Origin: Lepraria neglecta
Lineage: Eukaryota; Ascomycota; Lecanoromycetes; Lecanorales; Stereocaulaceae
Reading direction: 5' to 3'
Assembly (NCBI GenBank): GCA_033220425.1
Contig: CM065650.1
Location: 3,968,001-4,032,000 of the forward strand
Length of the DNA stretch: 64,000 bases
Shown here: positions 54,879 through 64,000 of the stretch, one piece after another
How the letters are laid out: every line of letters starts with the position of its first letter
How positions within the stretch are numbered: the stretch's first letter is position 1
Made by a program: the position numbers and the translations under genes
The notes under the pieces: generated by a model
The model's input: the letters and a program-made list of their open reading frames with translations, nothing else
Database searches by the model: none
Told to the model about the DNA's origin: nothing

Positions 54879-55823
54879 CTATACCCCCATTGAGCTTCTG
54901 AAACGGGTCAGTTTCACCAATTCTTCTGAACTAACGCTTAGGTCCCAAGGAGTGTAGATCTGCTTCCAGGCAGTGAGCATTTTCATATGCCTCATTATAG
55001 ATTCCACTGTAGGTAGGCTATCGCCGCCCGCGTTCGTGCCCTCAATCTTCTCTGCCAGGTATCTCAATCGCTCCGTAGCATTCAGCCTCCGTTCTCGAAT
55101 TTCTTGCCTACATGCTTGGCAGCTAGCTTCATGCATGCCGCTTTGATCGCTGTTGGCCACCATTTAGGCAGAATGCCCGGGATTTGAGCGGCTTTGTCGA
55201 GGAACTCTCCAAAAACTGCGAGGGCAGACTGCCCGGCGTAGATGCCATTGTGGCTTGTCAATGCTGTATTCGGTTCTGAGATCTTCCATGGGCTTGCCGG
55301 TCGAAAGGTCGGCGATATGAGTATCGATCTGCTTCCCAGTCTCGGTGCCACGTACGAATCTGGGCAGAGGCGCAGGACGAGGAAAATTTTGCGCTTGAGA
55401 GGGCGAAGGAGGATCTTCGTTTGCGGTCTGCTGGGCGTGTTGAGCGATACAGCTGGCCTTGTATGCCGCATATTTGCTGCAGTCTTTCTTATGCATCTTC
55501 CATTGTTTGCTTTGGCATTCCCGTCCGCAGTAGAAGACGCAATGACACTTGGCGCATTCCTTGAGCGCTTTTGATAGATCTTGTTCCGTTTTGCTGCAGG
55601 AGGCGCAGGCATGCTCCTGTGTTGTTGGGAATGCGCTGGAGGAAGCCACAGTATTCTTTGCTACTTTTGGCCTTGTTTGTTGTGAAGAATGAGAGCTCTG
55701 GACAGTTAGTTGAAACTCGAAGCTGCTCAAATCTGGATGAGCATAGATCGAGTGTCGAGAAATTTGACTTTGGAGAGGTGGCGGGACGTGGACAACACCT
55801 GATGAAATCGGTCGTTCGCACAA
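54879..55823 (-). pseudogene. MYND zinc-finger protein with two frame breaks
   Basis: The frame from 55823 encodes a MYND finger: CASCSKTEQDLSKALKECAK, CHCVFYCGRECQSKQWKMHK, KDC, with all expected Cys/His. After DLRTEYSID the coding text moves to another frame (around 55245), which gives SHNGIYAGQSALAVFGEFLD and AAQIPGILPKWW, typical of what follows MYND in this family. At about 55100 it returns to the first frame (ERLRYLAEKIEGTNAGG, homologous to the usual MQLRMFAE C-terminus). The first frame has a stop at 55166-55164 in between. No GT-AG pair explains the shifts. The two breaks compensate, suggesting two indels in a fairly young pseudogene, or assembly errors. Confidence 0.55.
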
Positions 55824-55967
55824 GATACCTCGTATCTTAGATTCCTTGTATCTTAGATTTCTTTTGCCTCCGAAGTGAAGAAGCTAAAACTCGTTGATGA
55901 ATTCATGCGGGTAGAAGAGAACGGTCAAGTCGCCTCCATCTGTGTCATTCAAGTCTCGCTCCAACGC

Positions 55968-57687
55968 TTAGCCTCGTTTCTGGTTTGCTACTTTCCTGAA
56001 TGAATGATAAAGTAGCAAAATTAAGAAGGTCTCCCAAGCCATTTGAAAGAGGCGGCCACCCAAACCCAGAATCAACACAAGGCTGGTAACCAGTAATAGT
56101 GCTGACACTATGGGGAATCCCCATGCGATGCCCATAGTGGTCAAGAAAATCTCGCCCAGAAAGATGGCGGCAACTAAAACGGCACACAAGTTGATCAACA
56201 GGGTGAGATCTGTCACTGAAATGGCGTTGCTCAGGTTCGGGTTCTGGCTGCGACCTAGATGTTGTGTCTTCGCGCGCAGCAAAGCACAGCTATCAACTGG
56301 CTTCACTGAAGTCTGAAGAAACTCAGTATCTCCATGAATTGTCATTGCAGAATTGCGCGAGGCACTGGTTTTAGGCGCAGCTATATCTTCGAGCGTTGTT
56401 GAGATTCCCTTTGCGAGGCACTCGAGAACCCTCTTGTCGGACCCCACTGCTCCATCGGTCTCTGTGTCTTTGCTTTTGGTCAATTCGTAAAGCCCAAGCG
56501 CGAGATGGCCGAGGATCTGGAGGATCTCCTCCCTCGTGTTGGCATATTCGAAGTCGGAGGACCAGTTTTTGATCCTGCCAATCTCGGACAGCCAGTGATT
56601 CGCTTTGATTTGCTCCTGAACGTACAAAATCTCGAGTGCTTGAGAGTCTTTGCAGATTGCCTGGGATTGCGTTGATAATTCGACGATGGAAGAAGCAAAC
56701 TCGCTGAGTGCTGTTCTGGAGTCCCCTAGCTGGGTCTTCTCTTCCGAGAGCTGAGACATGCGCGTCTTTATTTCTTTGGAACGTTCGACCACTTCGTCGA
56801 GATTTGCTACAGTCTTCTTACTGCGCTGCGTATCAGTCTCGTCTTTGGCTAGAGACGAAGAGCGTTGAAGGGATGGCTCACACTTTCTTGATATCCAGAT
56901 AAGCATCTGCCATCTTGAACCACCCAAACGCTATCACTGCCGCGGCAGGAATGATGACAGGAGGACAAAAAACACTGACCCCCATACCAACTGAACCAAT
57001 CGCACTAGCAGCGCTACCAATCTAGTTCATTCAGTAAATGCGTGTAAAGTATGAAAAGAGCGACTTTACATTATTGGTTTTCTTTGCTTCTCCGAGCTTG
57101 GCTAGCATTTCTGGCGGGACACGGGCAAGAATGGCTTTGGCAAGCTCAATCTCCTGCTCCAGTGACTCAAGCTCACTCTGGTTCTTGTCAATCGAAGATT
57201 CATTGGTCCTGTTTCGTTCCTGTAGCTGCTCTCCAAAGAATTTGATCTTGCGCTCCAGCAGGAGTATTTGAGAGCTGTAGGTTTCGGAGACCTCTAGTGC
57301 TCTCTCCATGATGCCATTACGACGCTCGCTGACAGCTTGTTCCACACCTGCAATAGTCTCTTCAACCCTTTCAACTATTACTAAGAGCACTTGGATGTTA
57401 GACTCCGTCGTGCTAGATGAGGCGTTGTCTTCTGTGCTTGTCAACCAGTCTTTGGTCACTTTCCGACGCCAATATGATTTCCTCGATTGTTGATTAGTGC
57501 GCTGGATGTAGTTGGCCAGGTCAAAGAGACATCGCAGTGCTGAAATCGCAGCTGAGGTAATGTGGCTATGGCCATGGGTTTTGATTTCGAGTTACTGCAA
57601 TTTAAGTGCCTCAATCTGAGCCGTCGTTGATTTAAGCTCAGTCCGAAGACCCTCCATCTGCTCGGAGTCTTTAAGAACAACTTCCAT
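55968..57687 (-). CDS. Helical-bundle protein with hydrophobic segments (unit A of a divergent pair)
   Basis: Proposed exons 57687-57596, 57565-57070, 57021-56884 and 56825-55968, about 527 aa. The first join is doubtful (the implied intron is only 30 nt); the others are clean. Helical coiled-coil segments (NIQVLLVIVERVEETIAGVE, SQILLLERKIKFFGEQLQER) precede a glycine/alanine-rich hydrophobic stretch (IGSAASAIGSVGMGVSVF, PPVIIPAAAVIAFGWF), then more coiled coil (KEIKTRMSQLSEEKTQLGDS) and two C-terminal TM segments (LLINLCAVLVAAIFLGEIFL, FPIVSALLLVTSLVLILGLG). I do not recognise the family. The order long helix, hydrophobic hairpin, long helix is that of ClyA/HBL-type alpha-helical pore formers, so this is one hypothesis. 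Confidence 0.6.
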
Positions 57688-58113
57688 TGCCTTGATTTTT
57701 CAGAGACATTTTGTGCGTTGATTGAAGGGTGCAGGCCCCCAATTTATAAGCCTGCCAAGTCGCTCTAGATCAGACTCGCTTGCGTAGCCTGTGTGCCAAG
57801 TTTTATAATATGCTGTTGATAGCCAATAAGACATCCTTCCTCTGCAGGTGCGCCAAGGGAGGCTTACACCGCCCACCATACTAATTGCAATAGGGTTATC
57901 TGATAGGCTCAGCAACTGCTTGGCATGTCAACGGACCGGGGCAATGACCTGATACCTGAGCGGCTACAAGTAGTGAGGTAGCCTTGTGCCTACAACACCC
58001 CCCATCGTGGATTTTAAGGTGCGCATGGGCCTCCGGCTTCTTCTTTCTTCATCTTTACTTCCCATTCTATAGGAGATTACCAAAAAACTAGGCTCCGAAC
58101 TGCTCAGATCAAC
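57688..58113. promoter_or_regulatory. Shared divergent promoter of the helical-protein pair
   Basis: 426 bp between start codons on opposite strands. It would allow co-expression of both proteins. No palindromic operator was obvious. Confidence 0.4.
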
Positions 58114-59942
58114 ATGACGGGCCAGCAAGGAAGACAGCAAGGCGCTGCGTCTGAGGAGACTCAGGTTGCCATAGCCAACATGATTTCCGAAGTACGACTT
58201 AATGATTTGGTCAAACAAGATTGGACAAAGGAGCTAAGCTCTGCTCCTATGTCTGTGGCCATTCTTGGGGAGTGTATGTTGGTGGCCTCGTTCAAGAACG
58301 CTGCTCAGATTCAACTGGATCGTCCGGAGCTTAAGTACTTGAAAATTGGAAGTCGTATACAAAGAGCATATGGCGCTGACCACACTTCTAGGAGCAAATA
58401 CTTAGCCCCCAACCTGCTAGAGATTGCCCAAGTTGGTAGCACGACTTTCATCAAAGCTGAAGTCGGCATGGGTCAAATTTGCGCTTCGTCACTTCATGTC
58501 GGTGGCTCTGGAGGCACAGTAAGCTCGATGTCATTTCGATTATCGCGTCATGACAGTGCTGACCTTTGATAGATTGACAACATCATGAGATATCTCAGCA
58601 AGCCGAAAACTTCAATCAACAAGAAGCTACTAGGTATCCAGCTGAACGTCTTAAAGAAAAAATCCGATACCTGCGCAGGAGAAGCCCGCAAAATTCTAGC
58701 AGACTTTGAAAAGTGGGGCACGCTTGTGGACAATGTGTGGTTCGCCCTGTCAGACAAAAGCGGTATGCAAACTCCAGACGCTACAATAGCTCAATTGACT
58801 TTTTGTAGCGGATAGTCTACGAGAGGAGAGAGAGAAAGCCCAAGAGCTTATGGATCAGATGAAGAAGGAGGCAGATCTTGTCGCCGCGCAAGAAAGGTCG
58901 AAGGAAAATCTAGAGCTGAGAAGGCAGAAGTTGGCCCAGGCTACCGCAACTAGACAGAAGGTGGATAAGCAATGGGAAGAGCATGGTGGAGCATCTAGTC
59001 AGTGTTTAAACCTCGATCCTGGTGACTGTGACTGAACCTTGCATAGCATTATTCATGACTGGCGTCACCATTGTCAACCCACTGCTAGGCTGGAGTATGT
59101 TCGGCTTGACTACATTGGGTCTATGGGCCGCTGAGTATGACTTTTTGAACGAAGAAAAGCTGCTCGAGGCCCAGAAGCGGGATCTGGAGCAAACATTGTC
59201 AGAAGAGAAGAAATTAGCGATGGATCTTCAGAAGCTTCGAGATGACAATACGTCTCTAGTGGGTCGGTAGTAGAGAATGTACTAGCACCGTGCTAACTGT
59301 TCGATAGGCTGAGATGAAGAAGACGCTTTCCAGGGCCATTGGTAGACTGGTTGACTTGACCCAGTGCATTCGACAGATGTTACTGTTTTTCGGAAAAGTG
59401 ACAAAGATGGTCGACAACATTGTTGAGCACCAGGATGATGAGTTTGTCTCAGTGTTGCAGATCGAAGACATTCCAGAAAGCGAAGATGATCCCGAAGAGC
59501 TTCAGCAAGTCAGTGCATACAAATGTTCTTGCCTTGTTTCACCCATGTTGATAATACATAGGCAACTCAGCATCCTGCATTTCGAGCCAAGGTTCATTTT
59601 GCAACGATGCAAAAAGTCGCTGAAGCATACACTGATATCTCCAATGAGCATATTATTGGCGGCTTTGACGAGATCTTTCAAATTGGTCTCTCCAATATAT
59701 GCGAGAATGATGACGAGGTTGACAGCAAGCAAGCAAAGCTGGACGCGTTGAAGAGAAAGTCGTCTCAGAGTGTCCGCGCGACCATTCAGCAGGTAAGACT
59801 ACAAGAGAGGACATTCTAATTGATCTCGAAGTTCGATGAACTAATGCTTTATGATTAGCGGCAAAAGGAACTCTATGGTAGCCTGCAATCAATCGTTGAG
59901 AAGAGCGCGCAAGGTATACTGACCAAGCAGATTGAAAATTGA
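58114..59942 (+). CDS. Helical-bundle protein with central hydrophobic hairpin (unit B of a divergent pair)
   Basis: Seven exons: 58114-58518, 58573-58762, 58809-58997, 59047-59258, 59308-59508, 59562-59792 and 59859-59942; all phases agree, 503 aa. The N-terminal ~130 residues are soluble (QVAIANMISEVRLNDLVKQD). Then helices (LLGIQLNVLKKKSDTCAGEA, REEREKAQELMDQMKKEADL), a central hydrophobic segment near residue 262 (LFMTGVTIVNPLLGWSMFGL, TTLGLWAAEYDF), and another long coiled coil (EEKLLEAQKRDLEQTLSEEK). No signal peptide. Family not recognised. The long-helix/hairpin/long-helix order parallels the minus-strand neighbour and ClyA/HBL-type pore-forming proteins, but sequence homology is not shown. 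Donors include GTCAGT at two sites. Confidence 0.7.
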
Positions 59943-60928
59943 TGGATAACCAGTATTGATCCAGCATGGATATCTCGATCTCTGTTTTTAGTCAGCGTAC
60001 TTGTAGCAATTTTGAGACTTTCTTCCTTGTGTAGTGAATGATGATGACGTAGAAATTGTCGGGAATAAAAAGTGATTGATGAGTGTGAGAAGTGCTCGTC
60101 CTACCAAATTGAAGCATGCAGGCTCGCGGGTGTCAAAATACTTCTGGTGTCTCCCTGTTCGAAGCCTAGAATATCTCGCAAGAAGCACTAAATGGTTACC
60201 TTTTAGGGCATAATCCCAAGAAATTGTCCAATTGAGACTCAGCGACCCATTGTTTGTTGTGGCTATAGCTACCAAGGGCAAATCTGCAGGAAGCCAATCC
60301 GGACCTTTTGCTACCAGCGAGGAAGGCAACCAAATTGAACTCAAACCAGCCAGAAGCGGCACTGAAGAGGTCCGCGCTCCTATCGGTTCCAAACCTCCGC
60401 AGTTCGCCTATCTCCTACACCAGGTGACTTCGTCGCGCCTCATATTCGTCCGAGCAATCCATTGAAGTGACGTGTGAGGCTCATGCACATGCATGTTCGG
60501 CCAATCCTAGACTTTCGTCTCTGAGTAGCCTCGCATTAGTCTCGGCATCGCGGCTTACCCGGGAAGCGCGAACTCCCCGAACCTATCTGGCGGCAGATCT
60601 GCTTTTCCTGAATCAGCTAGCCGATCAAGTTCAATTGGTCGGGTGCTCTGTTGTACTACTGCACGATATATTGCGAATTTGCAGACAGCGCGACCGACTC
60701 GCGTCTTGCAAAGCGCGATGAGGAGTATTCGGAGGTCCAAAGATGGGAACATATAAACCCTCTGCATGTCCAGCGGAGAACAGACGAGGCAGACATTCTC
60801 ATCATCCAATTCATCCATTCGGCCTTCAAATCAAGCTCAAGGCTTTCCAATCCCTCTGACTATTCGTCCTGAGAACTACCGTTTGATTACTGAACACTCC
60901 TCACCAGACAACAAACACCCAACCCACC
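59943..60928. other. Intergenic region, nothing recognised
   Basis: 986 bp between two plus-strand genes. Several overlapping short frames on both strands, none with motifs. Confidence 0.5.
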
Positions 60929-61849
60929 ATGTCCAACTCAGCAGCTTCATCTACCTGCCGTCTCGACGGCAAAATCGCTCTCGTCACAGGCTCAGGCCGA
61001 GGTATGGGCCGCCAGAATGCTCTCGAGCTCGCCAGCCGCGGGGCTTCCCTGGTAATAAACTATTCCAGAGCGGCCGAGCCCGCCGAGAAAGTCGTCAAAG
61101 AGATCGAATCGCTCGGCCAGAAGGCAATTGCAATCAAAGCCGATGTCTCCAAGCCCGCTGAGACGGCTGCCATGTTCGAAAAGGCTGTCGAGCACTATGG
61201 CCATCTCGATATTGTAGTCTCTAACTCTGGGGTTGAGTCCTTTGGACACATCTCTGAGATCACACCTGAGGAATTTGATCGGGTATTCGCTGTCAACACG
61301 AAGGGTCAGCTATTTGTCGCGCAGCAGGCATATAAGCATTTGACTGTCGGAGGTAGGCTTGTCATGCTGAGTAGTATCAGCGCGCAGGCGAAGGGTGTGG
61401 CGAATCATGCTGTCTACTCGGGGAGTAAAGGTGCCGTTGAGGCTTTTGCGAGATGTCTTGCTGTTGGTGAGTCCGACTCGTATTTCTTTTCCAAGAGTGC
61501 GACAGTGATTAATCAGTGCTATCCTTTAGACTTCGGTCCCAAACGCATCAGCGTCAATGCTATTGCTCCTGGCGGTATCAAGACCGACATGTATGTCGAG
61601 GCAGCGCGCAAATACATTCCCAACGAAGCTTCCATGACAGACCAACAGGTCGATGAGGTATGGTTTTTTTGCTATCCTCCCGGAGTATCAAGCAACTAAC
61701 GTTTGACACAGCTTGTGGCAAGCTGGAGTCCACTCAAGCGTGCAGGGGTGCCACAAGACGTTTCTCGTGTGGTAGCATTTTTGTGCAGTCAAGACGGGGA
61801 GTGGATCAACGGACAGGTACTCACTATTGGTGGAGGAGCTGCTATGTAA
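60929..61849 (+). CDS. Short-chain dehydrogenase/reductase (classical SDR)
   Basis: Exons 60929-61466, 61530-61657 and 61712-61849 give 267 aa. Cofactor motif TGSGRGMG (TGxxxGxG) near residue 21; Asn in SNSGVES; Ser in LVMLSSISAQAKG; catalytic YSGSKG (YxxxK); ISVNAIAPGGIKTDM; and the FabG-like end INGQVLTIGGGAAM. NADP(H) preference is suggested by an Arg after the Ser of the second strand (YSRAAEP). It resembles fungal naphthol-reductase/ketoacyl-reductase SDRs; the substrate cannot be given. No biosynthetic partner genes are nearby. The start at MSNSAASSTCRLDGKIALVT was chosen for the normal N-terminal length. Confidence 0.9.
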
Positions 61850-62175
61850 TAAGACGGTCAGACATTAACAAGGGATTCTGAAGAGATATGACGTGTTTGT
61901 AAGCCTCTGTTTTCGTAAAAGATAAGACTGTGCATACTTATTGCATAATACGCATATATAGAAGAAACGTGAAGTTTAGTAGCAATCAGAGCCGCAACCT
62001 AACGAGAGGAGGATGCTTGGAGTGACCATTAAACGGTATTCAACCATCAGATCTTATAGAGATTGCTCTGGCTCCATCACCATGAAACAATTCCGAGAGT
62101 ACAAGCCTGATCAAGATCTCAATCTAATAGGTTGAGAGTTTGTTTCGACAATTCAGCCAAGCCTCTAGCTAGAAA
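61850..62175. other. Convergent intergenic region, nothing recognised
   Basis: 326 bp between the convergent SDR gene and the small ORF; A/T-rich with no feature. Confidence 0.4.
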
Positions 62176-62532
62176 CTAGTGGCTTGGCATATTTCCGCCC
62201 AAGTCTCCCTTGATTTTTTTCTCTCTTAGCAACTTTTCAAGTCTCTCCGCTACGACGTCCGGAAATGTGATGCCGGCAGCTATCATCCGAGCTTCCCAAG
62301 TCACCGGAGCGGGTAGACACCCTCCATGTTTCACAGTCCTCAAATCTTCTTCCCGTGCCTCCATGTCTCTCCTGACTACCGTTGAAGGATCACGGTTTAT
62401 GATTGCTGGGATTCCGATTGGCTTCGGCTCACCTTGCTCTTGTTAATGCGAATAACGGAAGTTACTCTTAATCTCTTCTTACAGCCACAACAGTACTTGC
62501 AGAATGGATGTCTTAGATCTCACAGCCGTCAT
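62176..62532 (-). CDS. Small protein of unknown function (tentative two-exon model)
   Basis: The certain part is 62364-62176, encoding MEAREEDLRTVKHGGCLPAP and FPDVVAERLEKLLREKKIKG. Upstream the same frame stays open and protein-like (GEPKPIGIPAIINRDPSTVV) back to a stop at about 62444, so an upstream exon is likely. One option is ATG at 62532 with donor after ATGACGGCT and acceptor at 62437, giving 89 aa (MTAQGEPKPIGIP...). The first exon would be only 9 nt, so this is weak. No family recognised. Confidence 0.4.
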
Positions 62533-62825
62533 TTTGAGACATGAGGGGTAAGGTGGAGCGTGCTGCCGTAAATGAAAATATAGTAGAATGTTTCTCTTCT
62601 CGTCAGTTTCCTCACTCCTTTGTGTCTAGAAGCCTCTGCCCACTGCTACTTTTTGCATCGATTGCAAGGAGCTTTCCATTCCTTTAGTACTTCGTATCAT
62701 TCTTTGGAGCAAGTCCCTACTACATAAATTCTTCGCGATCTCTTGCTACCATAAGCTGCAAATTCCAATAGAATATCATTCTCGTCCTCACCCGGTCAAA
62801 CAGTCTATGTTAAGCATCTGACAAA

Positions 62826-64000
62826 ATAAAATATCTCCTGGCGTACACGTTTTTGGCTGCGGCCGCCTCTGCAGCTCCCAGACAAGGACCTCTGGCTGAA
62901 GACGACTGCAGCATGGTCTGAGTAACTGTGTATGGTAATGCTCCTTCAGGAATATCAGCCGGAGAGCAGCTACCTGCGCCCACTGGTGTAAATCACGACA
63001 AAAATGCACCTGGCTCTACAACTAGCACACTGGCAATAGCCAAGATGGGTGCTGCTAGTGGAGTCGATACCAAAGAAGATGCTGTCAAGTTGCCAGCATC
63101 TGGAGCAAGTTCAGACGCTGCGGAAGCTGCTTTGACTGCAATTCACAAGAGCTATTCGGCTTCCCCCAGCGATACTGCAAGCTCTACTGCAGCTGCTAGA
63201 TCATCTATGGTTAACAGTTCAGATGATTCTTCAGCGCTTTGTTTGCCTACACGCCCCGAAGGTTCCACACCTCTCCCAATCAACGGCAACCACATCAGCG
63301 CCCCAGTCGCAACAGAACCCGTCCCCGCCGGCGCAGCCACCTACACCCCCCAAACCCCCGGGGTCTTCGACAATACCAACTTCTCCGACTGGATGGAAAA
63401 GCAAAAAGCAGGCAACACCCTCCTATCAAAATGGATAAAAATCGCTTCCGGAAACTACTGCTACAAGCCCGGCCCCATCATGCCAGCTGGCACAGATCCC
63501 AACACCGTAAAGGGCGAGAACCTCGTTCTCTACAACTTCCCAACAGGCTGGACGCTCGATATCCGCGGCGTAACCTTCATCATCGACATCACAGACCAGA
63601 ATAAAGACCAGCGTCCTGCGGCAATGATCTATGTCATCCAAGCCGAAAACATGACGATCCTCGGCGGCACCATCTAGATCGATCAAGGCGAGCTGTTCAC
63701 CCAAGCGCGTGTAATAACATGCTCACTACCATGGAAGTGGAGGAAGCCTATAACCTCAGCGCCTGGAAATCCGCCGGGCCACGGAACCAACGCTGCGTTG
63801 ACGATAGTGATCCTAACCACTTCACATCTCCAAGCTGCAATTTCTGGTAGGTAAGTAACTACGATTTTGACAGCTTAGAAAGCAATCGCACCTTCACAGC
63901 CGTCATCGCAAGCCGCGCGGGGATAAAACAAGGCTATGTCCTGACAATGGAAAACGGACTAAATTCCTACATCGCTGTCCCGACTGAAGACAACAGCGGT
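62826..64000 (+). pseudogene. Right-handed beta-helix secreted protein, disabled, cut by window end
   Basis: One frame runs from 62826 through signal-peptide-like text (TFLAAAASAAPRQGPLAEDD) and a Ser/Ala/Thr-rich stretch to a beta-helix region: FSDWMEKQKAGNTLLSKWIK, YNFPTGWTLDIRGVTFIIDI, YVIQAENMTILGGTI. Breaks are an ATA where the start Met would be (62826-62828), TGA at 62919-62921, TAG at 63675-63677 between GGTI and IDQGELFTQAR, a shift of frame near 63716-63730, and TAG at 63848-63850 between CNFW and VSNYDFDSLE. After the second break the text remains family-like to the end (FTAVIASRAGIKQGYVLTME). Intact relatives are secreted pectin-lyase-fold proteins. The 3' end lies outside the window. 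Confidence 0.65.

Noticed and set aside
60232-60850. Overlapping frames between the helical-protein gene and the SDR gene
   Set aside because: Mutually overlapping on both strands, with no motif or plausible splice structure.
1-64000. CRISPR arrays or bacterial operons
   Set aside because: No regularly spaced repeats of that kind, and the gene structure is clearly eukaryotic.

Overview
The window is nuclear DNA of a filamentous ascomycete (Pezizomycotina). Supporting signs are short GT-AG introns of about 45-110 nt with CTAAC/CTGAC-like branch points in most genes, and fungal-specific families such as EAF6, ENV7-type kinase, SKG3/CAF120, DUF7730 proteins, HeLo-like proteins and trichothecene-type acyltransferases. 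There are no bacterial operons. I cannot fix the class from sequence alone. Exon boundaries below are hand-built from splice signals and protein continuity.

The left half (1-28.2 kb) is mostly conserved housekeeping: an F-box/JmjC oxygenase, a CTR-type copper transporter, the NuA4 subunit EAF6, ribosome-biogenesis factor NOP14, an ENV7/STK16-like kinase, an AK3-type adenylate kinase, a 12-exon Hsp70-like protein, a DJ-1/PfpI protein, cytosolic seryl-tRNA synthetase, a BAHD-like acyltransferase, a small membrane protein and a CLYBL-like lyase. Between them lie a repeat-rich open frame with in-frame stops (4.1-6.4 kb) and an amidohydrolase relic (19.1-19.9 kb).

From 28.4 to 33.3 kb the sequence is gene-poor. 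It opens with a 778-bp TRIM-like element bounded by two 143-bp TG...CA direct repeats and continues with decayed coding fragments. An NTF2-like gene and the large SKG3/CAF120-like PH-domain gene follow (33.3-38.9 kb).

From 39 to 60 kb the window is accessory in character: a small secreted protein, a decayed F-box/TPR-type gene, two DUF7730 paralogs, a kinase with an N-terminal helical domain head-to-head with a HeLo-like/DUF7580 protein, a CorA-like membrane protein with a long disordered front, a frame-broken MYND gene, and a divergent pair of about 500-residue helical proteins with central hydrophobic segments. This set resembles fungal cell-death or allorecognition loci, which is an inference from architecture only. 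The right end carries an SDR gene, a small unknown ORF and a pseudogenised beta-helix secreted protein whose changes look RIP-like.
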